A stretch of DNA of 64,000 nt from Mesorhizobium kowhaii. GTDB taxonomy: Bacteria; Pseudomonadota; Alphaproteobacteria; Rhizobiales; Rhizobiaceae. Positions 43,121-51,559 of this stretch are shown piece by piece. Both the position numbers and the translations under genes were made by a program. How positions within the stretch are numbered: position 1 is the first letter of the stretch; the number at the start of each line of letters is the position of its first letter. The notes under the pieces were generated by a model. The model was not told the DNA's origin. It ran no database searches and saw nothing but the letters and a program-made list of their open reading frames with translations. The stretch lies in the NCBI RefSeq assembly GCF_003253745.1, contig NZ_MZXV01000085.1:248001-312000 (forward strand), written 5' to 3'.

Positions 43121-43915
43121 ATGCCCCAACCACCGGTCAGGATCGCCATCGCGGGTGCGCTGGGCCGCATGGGCCGCCAGATGGCGGACGCCGTGCAGGC
43201 CGATGCGCGACTGGCGCTCGCCGCCCGCTTCCATCGGCCGGGCATTTCCGGCGAAGGTCTGGTGAGCCGCGACGCGGCGCTTGCCATGGCCGATGTGGTG
43301 ATCGACTTCACCACGCCGGCCGCCTCGGCTGATCTGGCAAGGTTTTGCGCCGACCGTGGCGGACCAGCCCTGGTCATTGGATCGACAGGCTTCGATGCCG
43401 CCGAGTTGGCGACCATCGCCGATGCCGCGAAAACCATCGCCATCGTCCGCTCCGGCAGCTTTTCGCTTGGGCTCAACATGCTGGTCGGATTGGTCGAGCA
43501 GGCGGCGCGAGCGCTAGATCCCGGAGACTGGGATGTCGAGATCGTCGAGGCGCATCATCGCCACAAGATCGATGCGCCGTCTAGCACTGCATTGATGCTG
43601 GGACAAGCCGCGGCCAGCGGACGCGGCATCGAGCTGGGTACGGTCGCAAGGCGCGTTCGCGACGGCGTCACCGGTGCGCGGCCGGCCGGCGAGATCGGCT
43701 TTGCGGTGATGCGTGGTGGCAGCATCGTCGGCGAGCACAGCGTCAGCTTCTGTGCCGAGGGTGAGATAGTGACCTTGTCGCATTCGGCCGGCGACCGCAT
43801 CATGTTCGCCCGTGGCGCCATCGCCGCCGCACTCTGGGTGGCGGGGCGCCAACCTGGCGAATATGACATGCGCGACGTGTTGGGATTGAGCGCCCCGGCA
43901 CGGCATTGCGGCTAA
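43121..43915 (+). CDS. dapB: 4-hydroxy-tetrahydrodipicolinate reductase
   Basis: A 264-residue DapB, which reduces hydroxy-tetrahydrodipicolinate in lysine and diaminopimelate synthesis. The nucleotide motif AIAGALGRMGRQM is near residue 9 and the catalytic His/Lys motif is EAHHRHKIDAPSSTA near residues 144-158. The usual Gly of DAPSGTA is Ser here. A typical SRDAALAMADVVIDFTTP and a NADPH-contact GSTG segment are present. This may be a second copy; the organism's main dapB could be elsewhere. It follows the helicase by 15 bases. Confidence 0.88.
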   Translation: MPQPPVRIAIAGALGRMGRQMADAVQADARLALAARFHRPGISGEGLVSRDAALAMADVVIDFTTPAASADLARFCADRGGPALVIGSTGFDAAELATIADAAKTIAIVRSGSFSLGLNMLVGLVEQAARALDPGDWDVEIVEAHHRHKIDAPSSTALMLGQAAASGRGIELGTVARRVRDGVTGARPAGEIGFAVMRGGSIVGEHSVSFCAEGEIVTLSHSAGDRIMFARGAIAAALWVAGRQPGEYDMRDVLGLSAPARHCG

Positions 43916-43931
43916 TCCCTTTCGTCCGGCG

Positions 43932-43951
43932 GCTGAAAGCCAGCTGAAAGC
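43932..43951 (+). promoter_or_regulatory. Tandem repeat, possible response-regulator site
   Basis: GCTGAAAGC occurs at 43932-43940 and again at 43943-43951. The 11-base period is typical of direct-repeat sites for OmpR-type response regulators. It is 115 bases upstream of the importer start. Confidence 0.4.
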
Positions 43952-44066
43952 TTGGGCGTGCCATGACAGGGTCGCGGTGTCACCGCATGACCGGTCCTTG
44001 AGCGGCCGGCGAGGAGGAGAATGCGGCGCAGCTTCACGGGTGCGTCGCCCAAGTGGAGGAAGTTTC

Positions 44067-45074
44067 GTGACCGGTTTCATCTCGAAGTGCGCCTTGCGCG
44101 CGCTAACCCTTGCCGTCGTCGCCACGGGCGCGACCGCGGCATCGGCGGCGGACAAGATCACCATCATCGTCGGCGGCATGGAAAAGCAGATTTATCTGCC
44201 GGCCGTGCTCACCCAGCAGCTCGGCTACTTCAAGGACCAGGGGCTCGATGTCGAACTGGTCAATTCGCGCGCCGGTGTCGAGGCCGAAAATGAATTGCTG
44301 GCAGGCGCCGTGCAGGGCGTCGTCGGCTTTTACGACCATACCGTCGACCTGCAGTCGAAGGGCAAGTACATCCAGTCGATCGTCCAGTTCAGCCAGGCGC
44401 CGGGCGAGGTCGAGCTGGTCTCCGCCAAGCACCCCGAGATCAAGTCGCCGGCCGACTTCAAGGGCGCCACGCTTGGCGTCACTGGCCTCGGCTCCTCGAC
44501 CGATTTCCTGACCCAGTACCTTGCCGTGCGCAACGGCCTGAAACCCGGCGACTACACACTGCTGCCGGTCGGCGCCGGCAACACCTTCATCGCCGCCATC
44601 AAGCAGGACCAGATCCAGGCCGGCATGACCACCGAACCGACCATTGCCAAGTTGCTGAAGACCGGCGAGGCCAGCGTCCTGGTCGACATGCGTACCCCTG
44701 AAAAGACCAAGGAAGCGCTGGGTGGCCCTTATCCGGCGGCCTCCTTCTACGTCCAGTCGAGCTGGCTCGAAAGCCACAAGGAAGACGCACAAAAACTTGC
44801 CAATGCCTTCGTGATGACGATGAAGTTCATCGCCAGCCATTCGGCCGAAGAGATCGCCGACAAGATGCCGAAAGACTATTACGCCGGCAACAGGGACCTC
44901 TACGTGCAGGGGCTGGCCGGCGGCAAGGCGATGTTCACGCCCGACGGCCGCATGCCGGCCGATGGCCCGCCGACCGTGCTCAAGGTTCTCTCGACATTTT
45001 CCAAGAGCCTGCAGGGCAAGCAGATCGACCTGTCGAAGACCTACACGACGGAATTCGTCGACGCCGCCAAATAA
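44067..45074 (+). CDS. ABC transporter substrate-binding protein, SsuA/NMT1-like
   Basis: A 335-residue periplasmic protein. The signal peptide (MTGFISKCALRALTLAVVAT) is cleaved after about residue 27 (ASA). The mature protein has the type-II fold of the NMT1/SsuA/TauA group: KITIIVGGMEKQIYLPAVLT at the start, GLGSSTDFLTQYLA and AGMTTEPTIAKLL later. Substrates in the group include sulfonates, nitrate, taurine and pyrimidine precursors. The GTG at 44067 has GGAGGAAG five bases upstream. It is the first gene of a binding protein-ATPase-permease operon. Confidence 0.9.
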   Translation: MTGFISKCALRALTLAVVATGATAASAADKITIIVGGMEKQIYLPAVLTQQLGYFKDQGLDVELVNSRAGVEAENELLAGAVQGVVGFYDHTVDLQSKGKYIQSIVQFSQAPGEVELVSAKHPEIKSPADFKGATLGVTGLGSSTDFLTQYLAVRNGLKPGDYTLLPVGAGNTFIAAIKQDQIQAGMTTEPTIAKLLKTGEASVLVDMRTPEKTKEALGGPYPAASFYVQSSWLESHKEDAQKLANAFVMTMKFIASHSAEEIADKMPKDYYAGNRDLYVQGLAGGKAMFTPDGRMPADGPPTVLKVLSTFSKSLQGKQIDLSKTYTTEFVDAAK

Positions 45075-45228
45075 CAGCACGCTGACGGGTCCCGTATCGC
45101 CCGCTAGAGAACAAGGGCTTGCGCCGTTTGCTTGACTCAAATCGGCAGCAGCGCAGCCGTTCCCGAACACTTGAGAGACCCGTGGCAATGTTGCGGGCTC
45201 CCTTGCCTCAACGCATCAGGAGTGTGCC

Positions 45229-46083
45229 ATGCAACTGCAATCCATGGCGGCCGAGAAGCTGTCTCAGGCCGCACTGCCAGCCGATGCGGCGATCGCCATC
45301 GACGACGTGACATTGCGCTTCGTCACGCCGGACGGCCACATGATGACGGCGATCCGCGATTTCACCATGACGGTGGCGCGCGGCGAATTCGCCTGCGTCG
45401 TCGGGCCGACCGGCTGCGGCAAGTCGACGACGCTCAATCTCGTCACCGGCCTGCTGCGGCCAACGACCGGCGATGTCCGTGTCATGGGCAACCCGGTCAC
45501 CGACATCAGCCGCGACATCGGTTTCGTCTTCCAGGCCGATGCGCTGTTTCCGTGGCGCAGCGTTATCGACAATGTCGCCGCCGGCCCGCTCTATCGCGGC
45601 ACGCCCAAGGCGCAGGCCTATGAGCGGGCGCGCGACTGGATCGCCCGTGTCGGCCTCGGCCGCTTCGAAAAGCACTATCCGCACCAGCTTTCGGGCGGCA
45701 TGCGCAAGCGCGTCGCGCTCGCCCAGACCTTCATCAACCAGCCCAAGATCCTGCTGATGGACGAGCCGTTCAGCGCGCTCGACATGCAGACGCGCACCGC
45801 CATGCAGGACGAGCTGCTGGGTCTGTGGTCGGAACAGAAATCCTCTGTCGTCTTCGTCACCCACGACCTCGAGGAGGCGGTGGCGCTGGCCGACAAGGTC
45901 TATGTGCTGACGGCGGGGCCGGGAACGGTCAAGAGCGTCTACCGCATCGACCTGCCGCGCCCGCGCGTCATGGCCGACATCCGCTACGATCCGAAATTCG
46001 TCGAGATCGCCAAGGTGATCTGGAACGATCTGCGCGAGGAAGTGCAGCTCGGCCAGAGCCGCACCTTGCAGACCGGCCATTGA
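45229..46083 (+). CDS. ABC transporter ATP-binding protein, SsuB/TauB-like
   Basis: A 284-residue ATPase. Walker A is GPTGCGKST (residues 59-67), the signature is LSGGMRKR, Walker B is ILLMDEPFSALD and the H-loop is VTHDLEEAV. The Q-loop FVFQADALFPWRSV is characteristic of the nitrate/sulfonate/taurine branch. It has a 154-base gap after the binding-protein gene and 14 bases to the permease. The last 45 residues are an alpha-helical extension. Confidence 0.92.
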   Translation: MQLQSMAAEKLSQAALPADAAIAIDDVTLRFVTPDGHMMTAIRDFTMTVARGEFACVVGPTGCGKSTTLNLVTGLLRPTTGDVRVMGNPVTDISRDIGFVFQADALFPWRSVIDNVAAGPLYRGTPKAQAYERARDWIARVGLGRFEKHYPHQLSGGMRKRVALAQTFINQPKILLMDEPFSALDMQTRTAMQDELLGLWSEQKSSVVFVTHDLEEAVALADKVYVLTAGPGTVKSVYRIDLPRPRVMADIRYDPKFVEIAKVIWNDLREEVQLGQSRTLQTGH

Positions 46084-46097
46084 GAGGAGACGCCGCC

Positions 46098-46976
46098 ATG
46101 ACCGCAATCTCTCCCACAACCTCCCAGGCCGCCGTCCGCGATGCCTCCATAGCCGTTGCCGAAGGCCGGGCGAGGGCACGGCTGCGCCGCCGCCATGCGC
46201 TGGTCATCGGTCTGCGACTGCTCATCCTTGTCGTCTCTCTCGGCCTTTGGGAACTCGGCGCCGACTACAACATCATCGATCCGTTCTTCTTCGCCAGCCC
46301 GTCCGGCATCTGGCAGCAGATCTGGGTGTGGATCACCGAGGGCACGTCGCAAGGTCCGCTCTGGGTGCAGATCTACGTCACGCTGGAGGAAACCTTTCTT
46401 GGCTTCGTCATTGGCGCCGTGGGCGGTATTGCCGCCGGCATCATCCTCGGCCGCAACCGGCTGCTCGCCGATGTCTTTTCGATCTACATCAAGATCGCCA
46501 ATTCGGTGCCGCGCGTTGTGCTCGGCTCGGTGTTCATCATCGCGCTTGGCCTCGGCATGGCCTCCAAGGTGGCGCTGGCCGTGGTGATGGTGTTTTTCGT
46601 CGTCTTCGCCAACGCCTTCCAGGGCGTGCGCGAGGCCGACAGGGCGATGATCGCCAACGCCCAGATCCTTGGCGCCTCGCCGTTCCAGATCACCCGCACC
46701 GTCATCATCCCTTCGGCGATGAGCTGGATCCTGGCCAGCCTGCATGTCAGCTTCGGCTTTGCCCTGGTCGGCGCGGTCGTCGGCGAATTCCTCGGCGCCA
46801 AGCAAGGCATGGGCCTGCTGATCTCGACCGCGCAGGGCGCCTTCAATGCCAATGGCGTCTTCGCCGCAATGATCATCCTGGCGGTTATGGCGCTGGTGGT
46901 GGAGTTCATCATCACCCGCTTCGAGAACTATGTCGTCAAATGGCGGCCGGCGCCGTTCAACGAGCAGGGGACGTGA
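46098..46976 (+). CDS. ABC transporter permease, SsuC/TauC-like
   Basis: A 292-residue inner-membrane protein with about six segments. The cytoplasmic coupling loop EADRAMIANAQILGASPFQI (residues about 180-199) carries the family EAA-like motif, followed by FALVGAVVGEFLGAKQGMGL, a hallmark of this permease branch. The first 30 residues are polar. GAGGAG precedes the ATG at 46098. Confidence 0.92.
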   Translation: MTAISPTTSQAAVRDASIAVAEGRARARLRRRHALVIGLRLLILVVSLGLWELGADYNIIDPFFFASPSGIWQQIWVWITEGTSQGPLWVQIYVTLEETFLGFVIGAVGGIAAGIILGRNRLLADVFSIYIKIANSVPRVVLGSVFIIALGLGMASKVALAVVMVFFVVFANAFQGVREADRAMIANAQILGASPFQITRTVIIPSAMSWILASLHVSFGFALVGAVVGEFLGAKQGMGLLISTAQGAFNANGVFAAMIILAVMALVVEFIITRFENYVVKWRPAPFNEQGT

Positions 46977-47006
46977 TCCACTTCTGATCCTAGCACGCTG
47001 CGATTA

Positions 47007-47115
47007 ATGCATGTCGCGCAAAAGTGGCCCCGGTTTTGCGAGAACGACATGCATAGAGACAAAGACCTAAACCTAAAGCGCGTTGCGTGAATCCGCTCAA
47101 ACGCGACGCGCTTTA
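47007..47115. repeat. Composite palindromic repeat (two palindromes)
   Basis: The first palindrome has arms ATGCATGTCG (47007-47016) and CGACATGCAT (47045-47054) and matches the one at 19832. The second has TAAAGCGCGTTGCGT (47074-47088) and ACGCGACGCGCTTTA (47101-47115), nearly perfect. Its right arm contains the stop codon of the histidine kinase gene. Confidence 0.8.
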
Positions 47116-48465
47116 GGCCAAAGGCAGCCTGACCTCAACCACCAGACCGCCGGTCGCGCCATCCCCAAGGGTGACGCGGCCGCCGGCATTTTCGACGACC
47201 TCGCGCACGATGGCCAGGCCAAGCCCGCTGCCTTCCTCGGTCGAACCGGCAATGCGGTAGAAGCGTTCGAACACGTGGTCTCGCTCGTCCGCCGGAATGC
47301 CAGGCCCGTCATCGGCGACCGTCAACACGGCCTCGCCATCGACGGCTGCCAGCTTCACCGTGACGCTGCCGCCGGCCAAGGAGTAGCGTAGCGCGTTGTC
47401 GACAAGGTTGACGATCATCTCGCGCAGCATGGTGCCGTCGCCAATGACCGGCACGGGTCCAGCCTCCTCGAGGCCGAGATCGATGTTACGCCCTATCGCC
47501 GTCGGCGCCTGCGTTTCCAGCACGTGGCGGGCGGCTTCGGTCAGGTCGACGCGGTCGGCGCGTGGCCGCCGGCTACCCGGCTCGGCCCGCGACAGGGTCA
47601 GGAGCTGTTCGGCCAGCCGTGCCAGCTTGCCGGAGCTTGCCTGCAGCGCCACCAGGGCTTCCTGGCGCGCCTCGGTAGCGCTTTCGCGAAGCGCGTAGCT
47701 CGCCTGTGTCGACAGCAACGCCAACGGTGTGCGCAACTGATGTGCCGCATTGGCGATGAAGCGGCGCTGCGCCGCCATCTGCGCCCGCACCCGCTCCATA
47801 TAGGCGTTCAGCGCATCGATCAGCGGCCGGATCTCGCTTTGCGCGCCTGGAACTTCCACGGGATCGAGGTCGCTGCGGCTTGGCGACCGCACGGCGTCGC
47901 GCAGCCTGATCAGCGGCGCCAGGCCGCGACGCAGGCCGAGCAGCACGAAGATGCCGGCAATGGCGACCAGCGCCAGTTGCTGGGCAAAGGCGTTGAACCA
48001 CAAATCCCGCACCATCGCATCGTGTCCGGCCAGCGTGACACCGACGGTGACGGATATAGGCGAATCAGCCCCAGCGCCGACCACCGCATGACTGAATGTC
48101 AGCAGCCGCAGCGCGTGGTCGCGATAGACCGCTTCCATGCCGGGATGGCTCGGATCCTCGGGCAGGTCGGGGTAGCCGGTCAGCAGCCGCCCGCCTGCCG
48201 TCTCGACACGATAGTAGACGCTGTCGCGATCGCCGGTATCGAACATCTCGATCGCCGCCGGCGGCACCGTGGCATCGAGCACGCCGTCCACTATGGCGAC
48301 CTGTTCGGCGATAGCGCGTGCCGAACCGAGCAGCATCCGGTCCGTGACCAGATCGGCGGTCGCCAGTGCACTTCGATGGCTGGTCCACAGATTGATGGTG
48401 GCGAGCCCGGCGAGCGGCAACACCACCCAGGCCAGCAACTGCAAACGGAGGCTGCTATTCCTCAT
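47113..48465 (-). CDS. Sensor histidine kinase, TctE-like
   Basis: A 450-residue two-component kinase. Two membrane segments (about residues 8-27 and 160-180) bracket a periplasmic sensor of the 2CSK_N type. The H-box is RRFIANAAHQLRTPLALL with phospho-acceptor His242, and the ATPase has NLVDNALRYS (N-box), DDGPGIP (G1) and GSGLGLAIV (G2). It overlaps the response regulator by 11 bases. Its stop codon is inside a palindromic repeat. TctE relatives sense tricarboxylates or other organic acids. Confidence 0.92.
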   Translation of the reverse strand: MRNSSLRLQLLAWVVLPLAGLATINLWTSHRSALATADLVTDRMLLGSARAIAEQVAIVDGVLDATVPPAAIEMFDTGDRDSVYYRVETAGGRLLTGYPDLPEDPSHPGMEAVYRDHALRLLTFSHAVVGAGADSPISVTVGVTLAGHDAMVRDLWFNAFAQQLALVAIAGIFVLLGLRRGLAPLIRLRDAVRSPSRSDLDPVEVPGAQSEIRPLIDALNAYMERVRAQMAAQRRFIANAAHQLRTPLALLSTQASYALRESATEARQEALVALQASSGKLARLAEQLLTLSRAEPGSRRPRADRVDLTEAARHVLETQAPTAIGRNIDLGLEEAGPVPVIGDGTMLREMIVNLVDNALRYSLAGGSVTVKLAAVDGEAVLTVADDGPGIPADERDHVFERFYRIAGSTEEGSGLGLAIVREVVENAGGRVTLGDGATGGLVVEVRLPLA

Positions 48466-49123
48466 GACGCAAGAGATAGCCGAGGCCACGCAAAGTGGCG
48501 ATCTGGACGCGCGACCCTTCAAGCTTCTTGCGCACGCGGTGCACATAGATCTCGATGGCGCTGGGGTCGGCATCGGTCTCGAAATCGTATATCGCCGCCG
48601 ACAGTGCCGCCTTGCTCACCGTGCGTCCGGCCTTGACCATCAGTTGTTCGAGCACCGCATGCTCGCGCGGTGTCAGCGCCAGCGTTTCACCGGCCAGCGA
48701 AAACAGCCGCGTGTTGGTGTCGAAGACGAGATCGCCGCAAGCAACGACAGGCGCGGTGCGGTCATTGGCACGGCGCAGCTGCACGCGGATGCGCGCCTCC
48801 AGTTCCTCGATCTGGAAGGGCTTGGCCAGATAGTCGTCGGCGCCTTCATTGAGGCCTTTGACCCGGCCGTCGAGACTGGCATTGGCGGTCAGCACGATCA
48901 CCGGCACCCGGTTGCCGCGCGCCCGCAGCATGCGCAGCACTTCCAGGCCGCCCATGCGAGGCAATGCCAGGTCGAGGATGACAAGCGCGTGGCCGCCGGC
49001 GGCCAGCGCGTGCTCGACATCCTCGCCGTCATGGACGACGTCGACGACATAGTTCGCCTGACGCAGGGTCTTGCCCAGCCAGTCGGCCAGTTCGCGATTG
49101 TCTTCGACGAGCAGCAGCCGCAT
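48455..49123 (-). CDS. OmpR-family response regulator, TctD-like
   Basis: A 222-residue regulator with a receiver domain (phospho-acceptor Asp51 in VILDLALPRMGG, Lys near residue 102 in YLAKPF) and a winged-helix effector domain (LTPREHAVLEQLMVKAGRTV to VHRVRKKLEG). It is first in an operon with the kinase. The ABC importer at 44067-46976 converges with it, and the 11-base-period repeat upstream of that importer is a candidate binding site. Confidence 0.94.
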   Translation of the reverse strand: MRLLLVEDNRELADWLGKTLRQANYVVDVVHDGEDVEHALAAGGHALVILDLALPRMGGLEVLRMLRARGNRVPVIVLTANASLDGRVKGLNEGADDYLAKPFQIEELEARIRVQLRRANDRTAPVVACGDLVFDTNTRLFSLAGETLALTPREHAVLEQLMVKAGRTVSKAALSAAIYDFETDADPSAIEIYVHRVRKKLEGSRVQIATLRGLGYLLRHEE

Positions 49124-49655
49124 TTCTATCGCTGTCCTGGGAAGCAGGTCACCCGGAATTCCATCTGTTGTTCGACCGGCACAGCGAGGTCACGCCCGAT
49201 TGATGATCGTGCACAAGCGATAATATCGATCGATCGGCAAGGCAAATGCTCGGACCGACGGACACCGTCAACCGCCGCCTCCATCTGCGACAGGTTGGAA
49301 TCCGCAAAAACAGAGCCGGGTTGTCATTCCAGCGGACGCAAGCGCCGACTATCAATCGAACCAGTCGGTTCAATTTATCTTGACGGACCGTGATGAGATG
49401 GTGAACGCGGGTTCAGCGAACGACCGTACAGTTTGCCGAGTGCATCTGATAACCGTCTGATATTGATAAAGAAAATTTTGACCGCTTCAGCTGCTGGCCC
49501 CGTTTCAAGGTCTGGATTCGGAGCGCGATGGAACATCTTCGTGATTGGAAGTCGGCGAACGAAAAACCCATTTCGGTGTGGTCCGAGCGACGCGAAATTC
49601 CTCCCAAGGGCACGCCACTAGACGGACTGAACGAAGAACTACTGGAGTAAAGAAA
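49124..49655. other. Long intergenic region
   Basis: Some 530 bases upstream of the DUF680-like triplet and of the response regulator. Open frames on both strands (for example 49433-49621) lack ribosome-binding sites. The leader just before the first small gene (about 49540-49655) contains CGAAATTCCTCCCAAGGGC, similar in part to the leader of the third small gene (CCGTCCTCCCAAGACGCC near 50368). Confidence 0.45.
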
Positions 49656-49889
49656 ATGACCAAGATCGCTCTTACCGCCGCCGCCATCCTCGTTGCTACG
49701 GGCACTGCTTTTGCCGGCAGCGACCACTATGGTTCCGACAATGTCAACCAGCCGGCCGTGGCCGTGCCCGCTGGTAAAATCGACCACAGCTTCACGGCTT
49801 CGATCCGCAAGCCGGTCGAGTACCACGGCTTCAAGCTGACGCCCGATTCGGACCAGCCGGAATCCGGCCAGGGCATCTGGGGCCGGTAA
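49656..49889 (+). CDS. DUF680-like small exported protein 1
   Basis: A 77-residue protein. The signal peptide MTKIALTAAAILVATGTAFA is cleaved to leave GSDHYGSDNVNQP at the mature N-terminus, and the protein ends in SGQGIWGR. Both ends are nearly identical in the two following genes while the middle differs. The mature chain is only about 57 residues, polar, cysteine-free and without a lipobox. I associate it with the Mesorhizobium DUF680 family, function unknown. GGAG precedes the start. Confidence 0.8.
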   Translation: MTKIALTAAAILVATGTAFAGSDHYGSDNVNQPAVAVPAGKIDHSFTASIRKPVEYHGFKLTPDSDQPESGQGIWGR

Positions 49890-49951
49890 GCCGGCGTCTG
49901 TCCGAACCATCCCAAACCAGAACCATCAATCCTCAATCAGGAGTATTTGAA

Positions 49952-50179
49952 ATGACCAAGATCGCACTCACCGCCGCCGCCATCCTCGTTGCCACGGGCA
50001 CCGCCTTTGCCGGCAGCGACAACTATGGCTCCAGCAATGTCAACCAGCCGGTTGCCGGCCATTCGGTCTCCAACATCGACACCACGCACACTGGCTCGAT
50101 CTTCAAGTCCGAAAAGGCGCAGGCTGACGCCAATGCCAACGTGCCGGCTCCGTCTGGCCAGGGCATCTGGGGCCGCTAA
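49952..50179 (+). CDS. DUF680-like small exported protein 2
   Basis: A 75-residue paralogue of the gene 60 bases upstream. The signal peptide is identical in sequence, the mature start is GSDNYGSSNVNQP and the end is SGQGIWGR; the middle (HTGSIFKSEKAQADANANV) is different. A strong terminator follows, so genes 1 and 2 may share a transcript. AGGAG precedes the ATG. Recent duplication is likely because the DNA of the signal region is almost unchanged. Confidence 0.8.
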   Translation: MTKIALTAAAILVATGTAFAGSDNYGSSNVNQPVAGHSVSNIDTTHTGSIFKSEKAQADANANVPAPSGQGIWGR

Positions 50180-50203
50180 TCTACGACGCAGGTCTTGATT
50201 ACA

Positions 50204-50239
50204 AAGAGCGGTGGGCTTGGCCCGCCGCTCTTGTTTTTT
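50204..50239 (+). terminator. Strong Rho-independent terminator
   Basis: AAGAGCGG-t-GGGC, loop TTG, GCCC-g-CCGCTCTT, then G and six T. It separates the second and third small exported protein genes. Confidence 0.9.
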
Positions 50240-50405
50240 GTGCACAAGGATAGCCACCAGCTGCCGCGTACACTGGGCGAGCCGATCTTCGCAGTCGGCA
50301 AAAAAATTCAGTGTCCAGGAATAAAGCCTAACTGACTGGGGTCTTGTCCTTAGCGGAACCGTCCTCCCAAGACGCCGCCTAACGGAAGAACCAGGAGACT
50401 TGAAA

Positions 50406-50645
50406 ATGAACAGGATTACTCTCGCCGCCGCCGCCATCCTCGTTGCCACGGGCAGCGCTTTCGCCGGCAGCGACCACTATGGCTCCAACAATGCCGACCA
50501 GACGGTTGCCCCGGTTGCCAGCGTCGATCATGCCATCACTGGCGCGGTCAGCAACACGGATATGGCTGGGTACAAGGTTGCCGATCCCAAGACGAAAGCC
50601 ACCACCGACTTGCCCGAATCCGGTCAGGGCATCTGGGGCAACTGA
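50406..50645 (+). CDS. DUF680-like small exported protein 3
   Basis: A 79-residue third member. The signal peptide (MNRITLAAAAILVATGSAFA) is slightly diverged, the mature start GSDHYGSNNADQT is conserved, and the end SGQGIWGN changes only the last residue. The middle contains TDMAGYKVADPKTKATTD. It has its own leader after the terminator, so it may be expressed separately. GGAG precedes the ATG at 50406. Confidence 0.8.
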   Translation: MNRITLAAAAILVATGSAFAGSDHYGSNNADQTVAPVASVDHAITGAVSNTDMAGYKVADPKTKATTDLPESGQGIWGN

Positions 50646-50696
50646 TGTCTCGAGCAGGGTGCACGGCAGGTTGCCTGTCACACCTGTCCTGCACCC

Positions 50697-51209
50697 CTAA
50701 CCTAGATCCCTCGGCCCCAGACAATGCGTCAGCCGGGCCGAGGACAGGCCGGACCAGTCGCCCTCGAAGACGAAGCGTGCAAGGGCTGCGGTCGGGAATT
50801 TTTCCTCGATCCTCTTGCGCGCCTTGGCCTCCGAGCCTGATCCGGCAAGCTGTTTGGCCAGATCTTCCAGACCCGGATTGTGGCCGACCACCAGCAAGCT
50901 GCCGCTCGAAGCGTCGGCCTGATGGATCTGATTCAGAATATCCGTTGCCGAAGCATCATAGAGCGCCTCTGCGAACGCGACCCGGGGATGCGCAGGCAAC
51001 TCCGCCGCCACCAGTCGCCAGGTATCGCGGGTTCGCAGCGCCGGCGACACCAGGACCAGATCCGGCAGCCAGTCGCGCGTCGCAAGCTCGCGCCCCATCA
51101 ACTTGGCGGCCTTCAACCCGCGCCCGGCGAGCGGCCGGTCGAAATCATCGAGGTCAGGGTCGTCCCAACTCGATTTGGCGTGGCGAAGCAAGAGAAGCTG
51201 TTTCATCAA
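50697..51209 (-). CDS. SixA-like histidine phosphatase family protein
   Basis: A 170-residue phosphatase of the histidine phosphatase superfamily. The phospho-accepting His10 is in LLLLRHAKSSW, an Arg contact is in SPALRTRDTW and the second His is in VVGHNPGLEDL. Small members such as SixA remove phosphate from phosphohistidine proteins. The ATG overlaps the stop of the upstream hypothetical gene (ATGA), so they form an operon. The substrate is unknown. Confidence 0.92.
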   Translation of the reverse strand: MMKQLLLLRHAKSSWDDPDLDDFDRPLAGRGLKAAKLMGRELATRDWLPDLVLVSPALRTRDTWRLVAAELPAHPRVAFAEALYDASATDILNQIHQADASSGSLLVVGHNPGLEDLAKQLAGSGSEAKARKRIEEKFPTAALARFVFEGDWSGLSSARLTHCLGPRDLG

Positions 51210-51547
51210 TTTGATCCCGACCAGGGAATATCGGCATGAAAATCTCTGCCATATCCACCGCCGTGCTTTGTGCCGGCTTCGATATCGAAAGCCGCTGCCG
51301 ACTGGCCGTAGATGAATAGGCCGACACGCCGTTCACCCTTGTCCCATTTAACAGTGATGTCCGCTTCGGTGATTGGCCAGGCTCCAGATCGAATGTGTAT
51401 TGTGCCGATGATTGGCCCGACCGTTTTGCTCTGCATTTCGCAGAGGTAAAAATATGCTGTGGCGTTTTGCTGGTCTCCAGCCTCGTCATATTCGAAGACC
51501 CCGGCAAGGTCGCCTTTGGTCCGGACCGCCCTATCGAAGAGGTCCAT
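51206..51547 (-). CDS. Hypothetical protein coupled to SixA-like gene
   Basis: A 113-residue cytoplasmic protein, mostly beta (VFEYDEAGDQQNATAYFYLC, GPIIGTIHIRSGAWPI, ERRVGLFIYG), with no signal peptide or recognised motif. It is flanked by purN upstream (12-base gap) and the phosphatase downstream (4-base overlap), so it is in the same transcript. Confidence 0.75.
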   Translation of the reverse strand: MDLFDRAVRTKGDLAGVFEYDEAGDQQNATAYFYLCEMQSKTVGPIIGTIHIRSGAWPITEADITVKWDKGERRVGLFIYGQSAAAFDIEAGTKHGGGYGRDFHADIPWSGSN

Positions 51548-51559
51548 TGACCCAATCTC

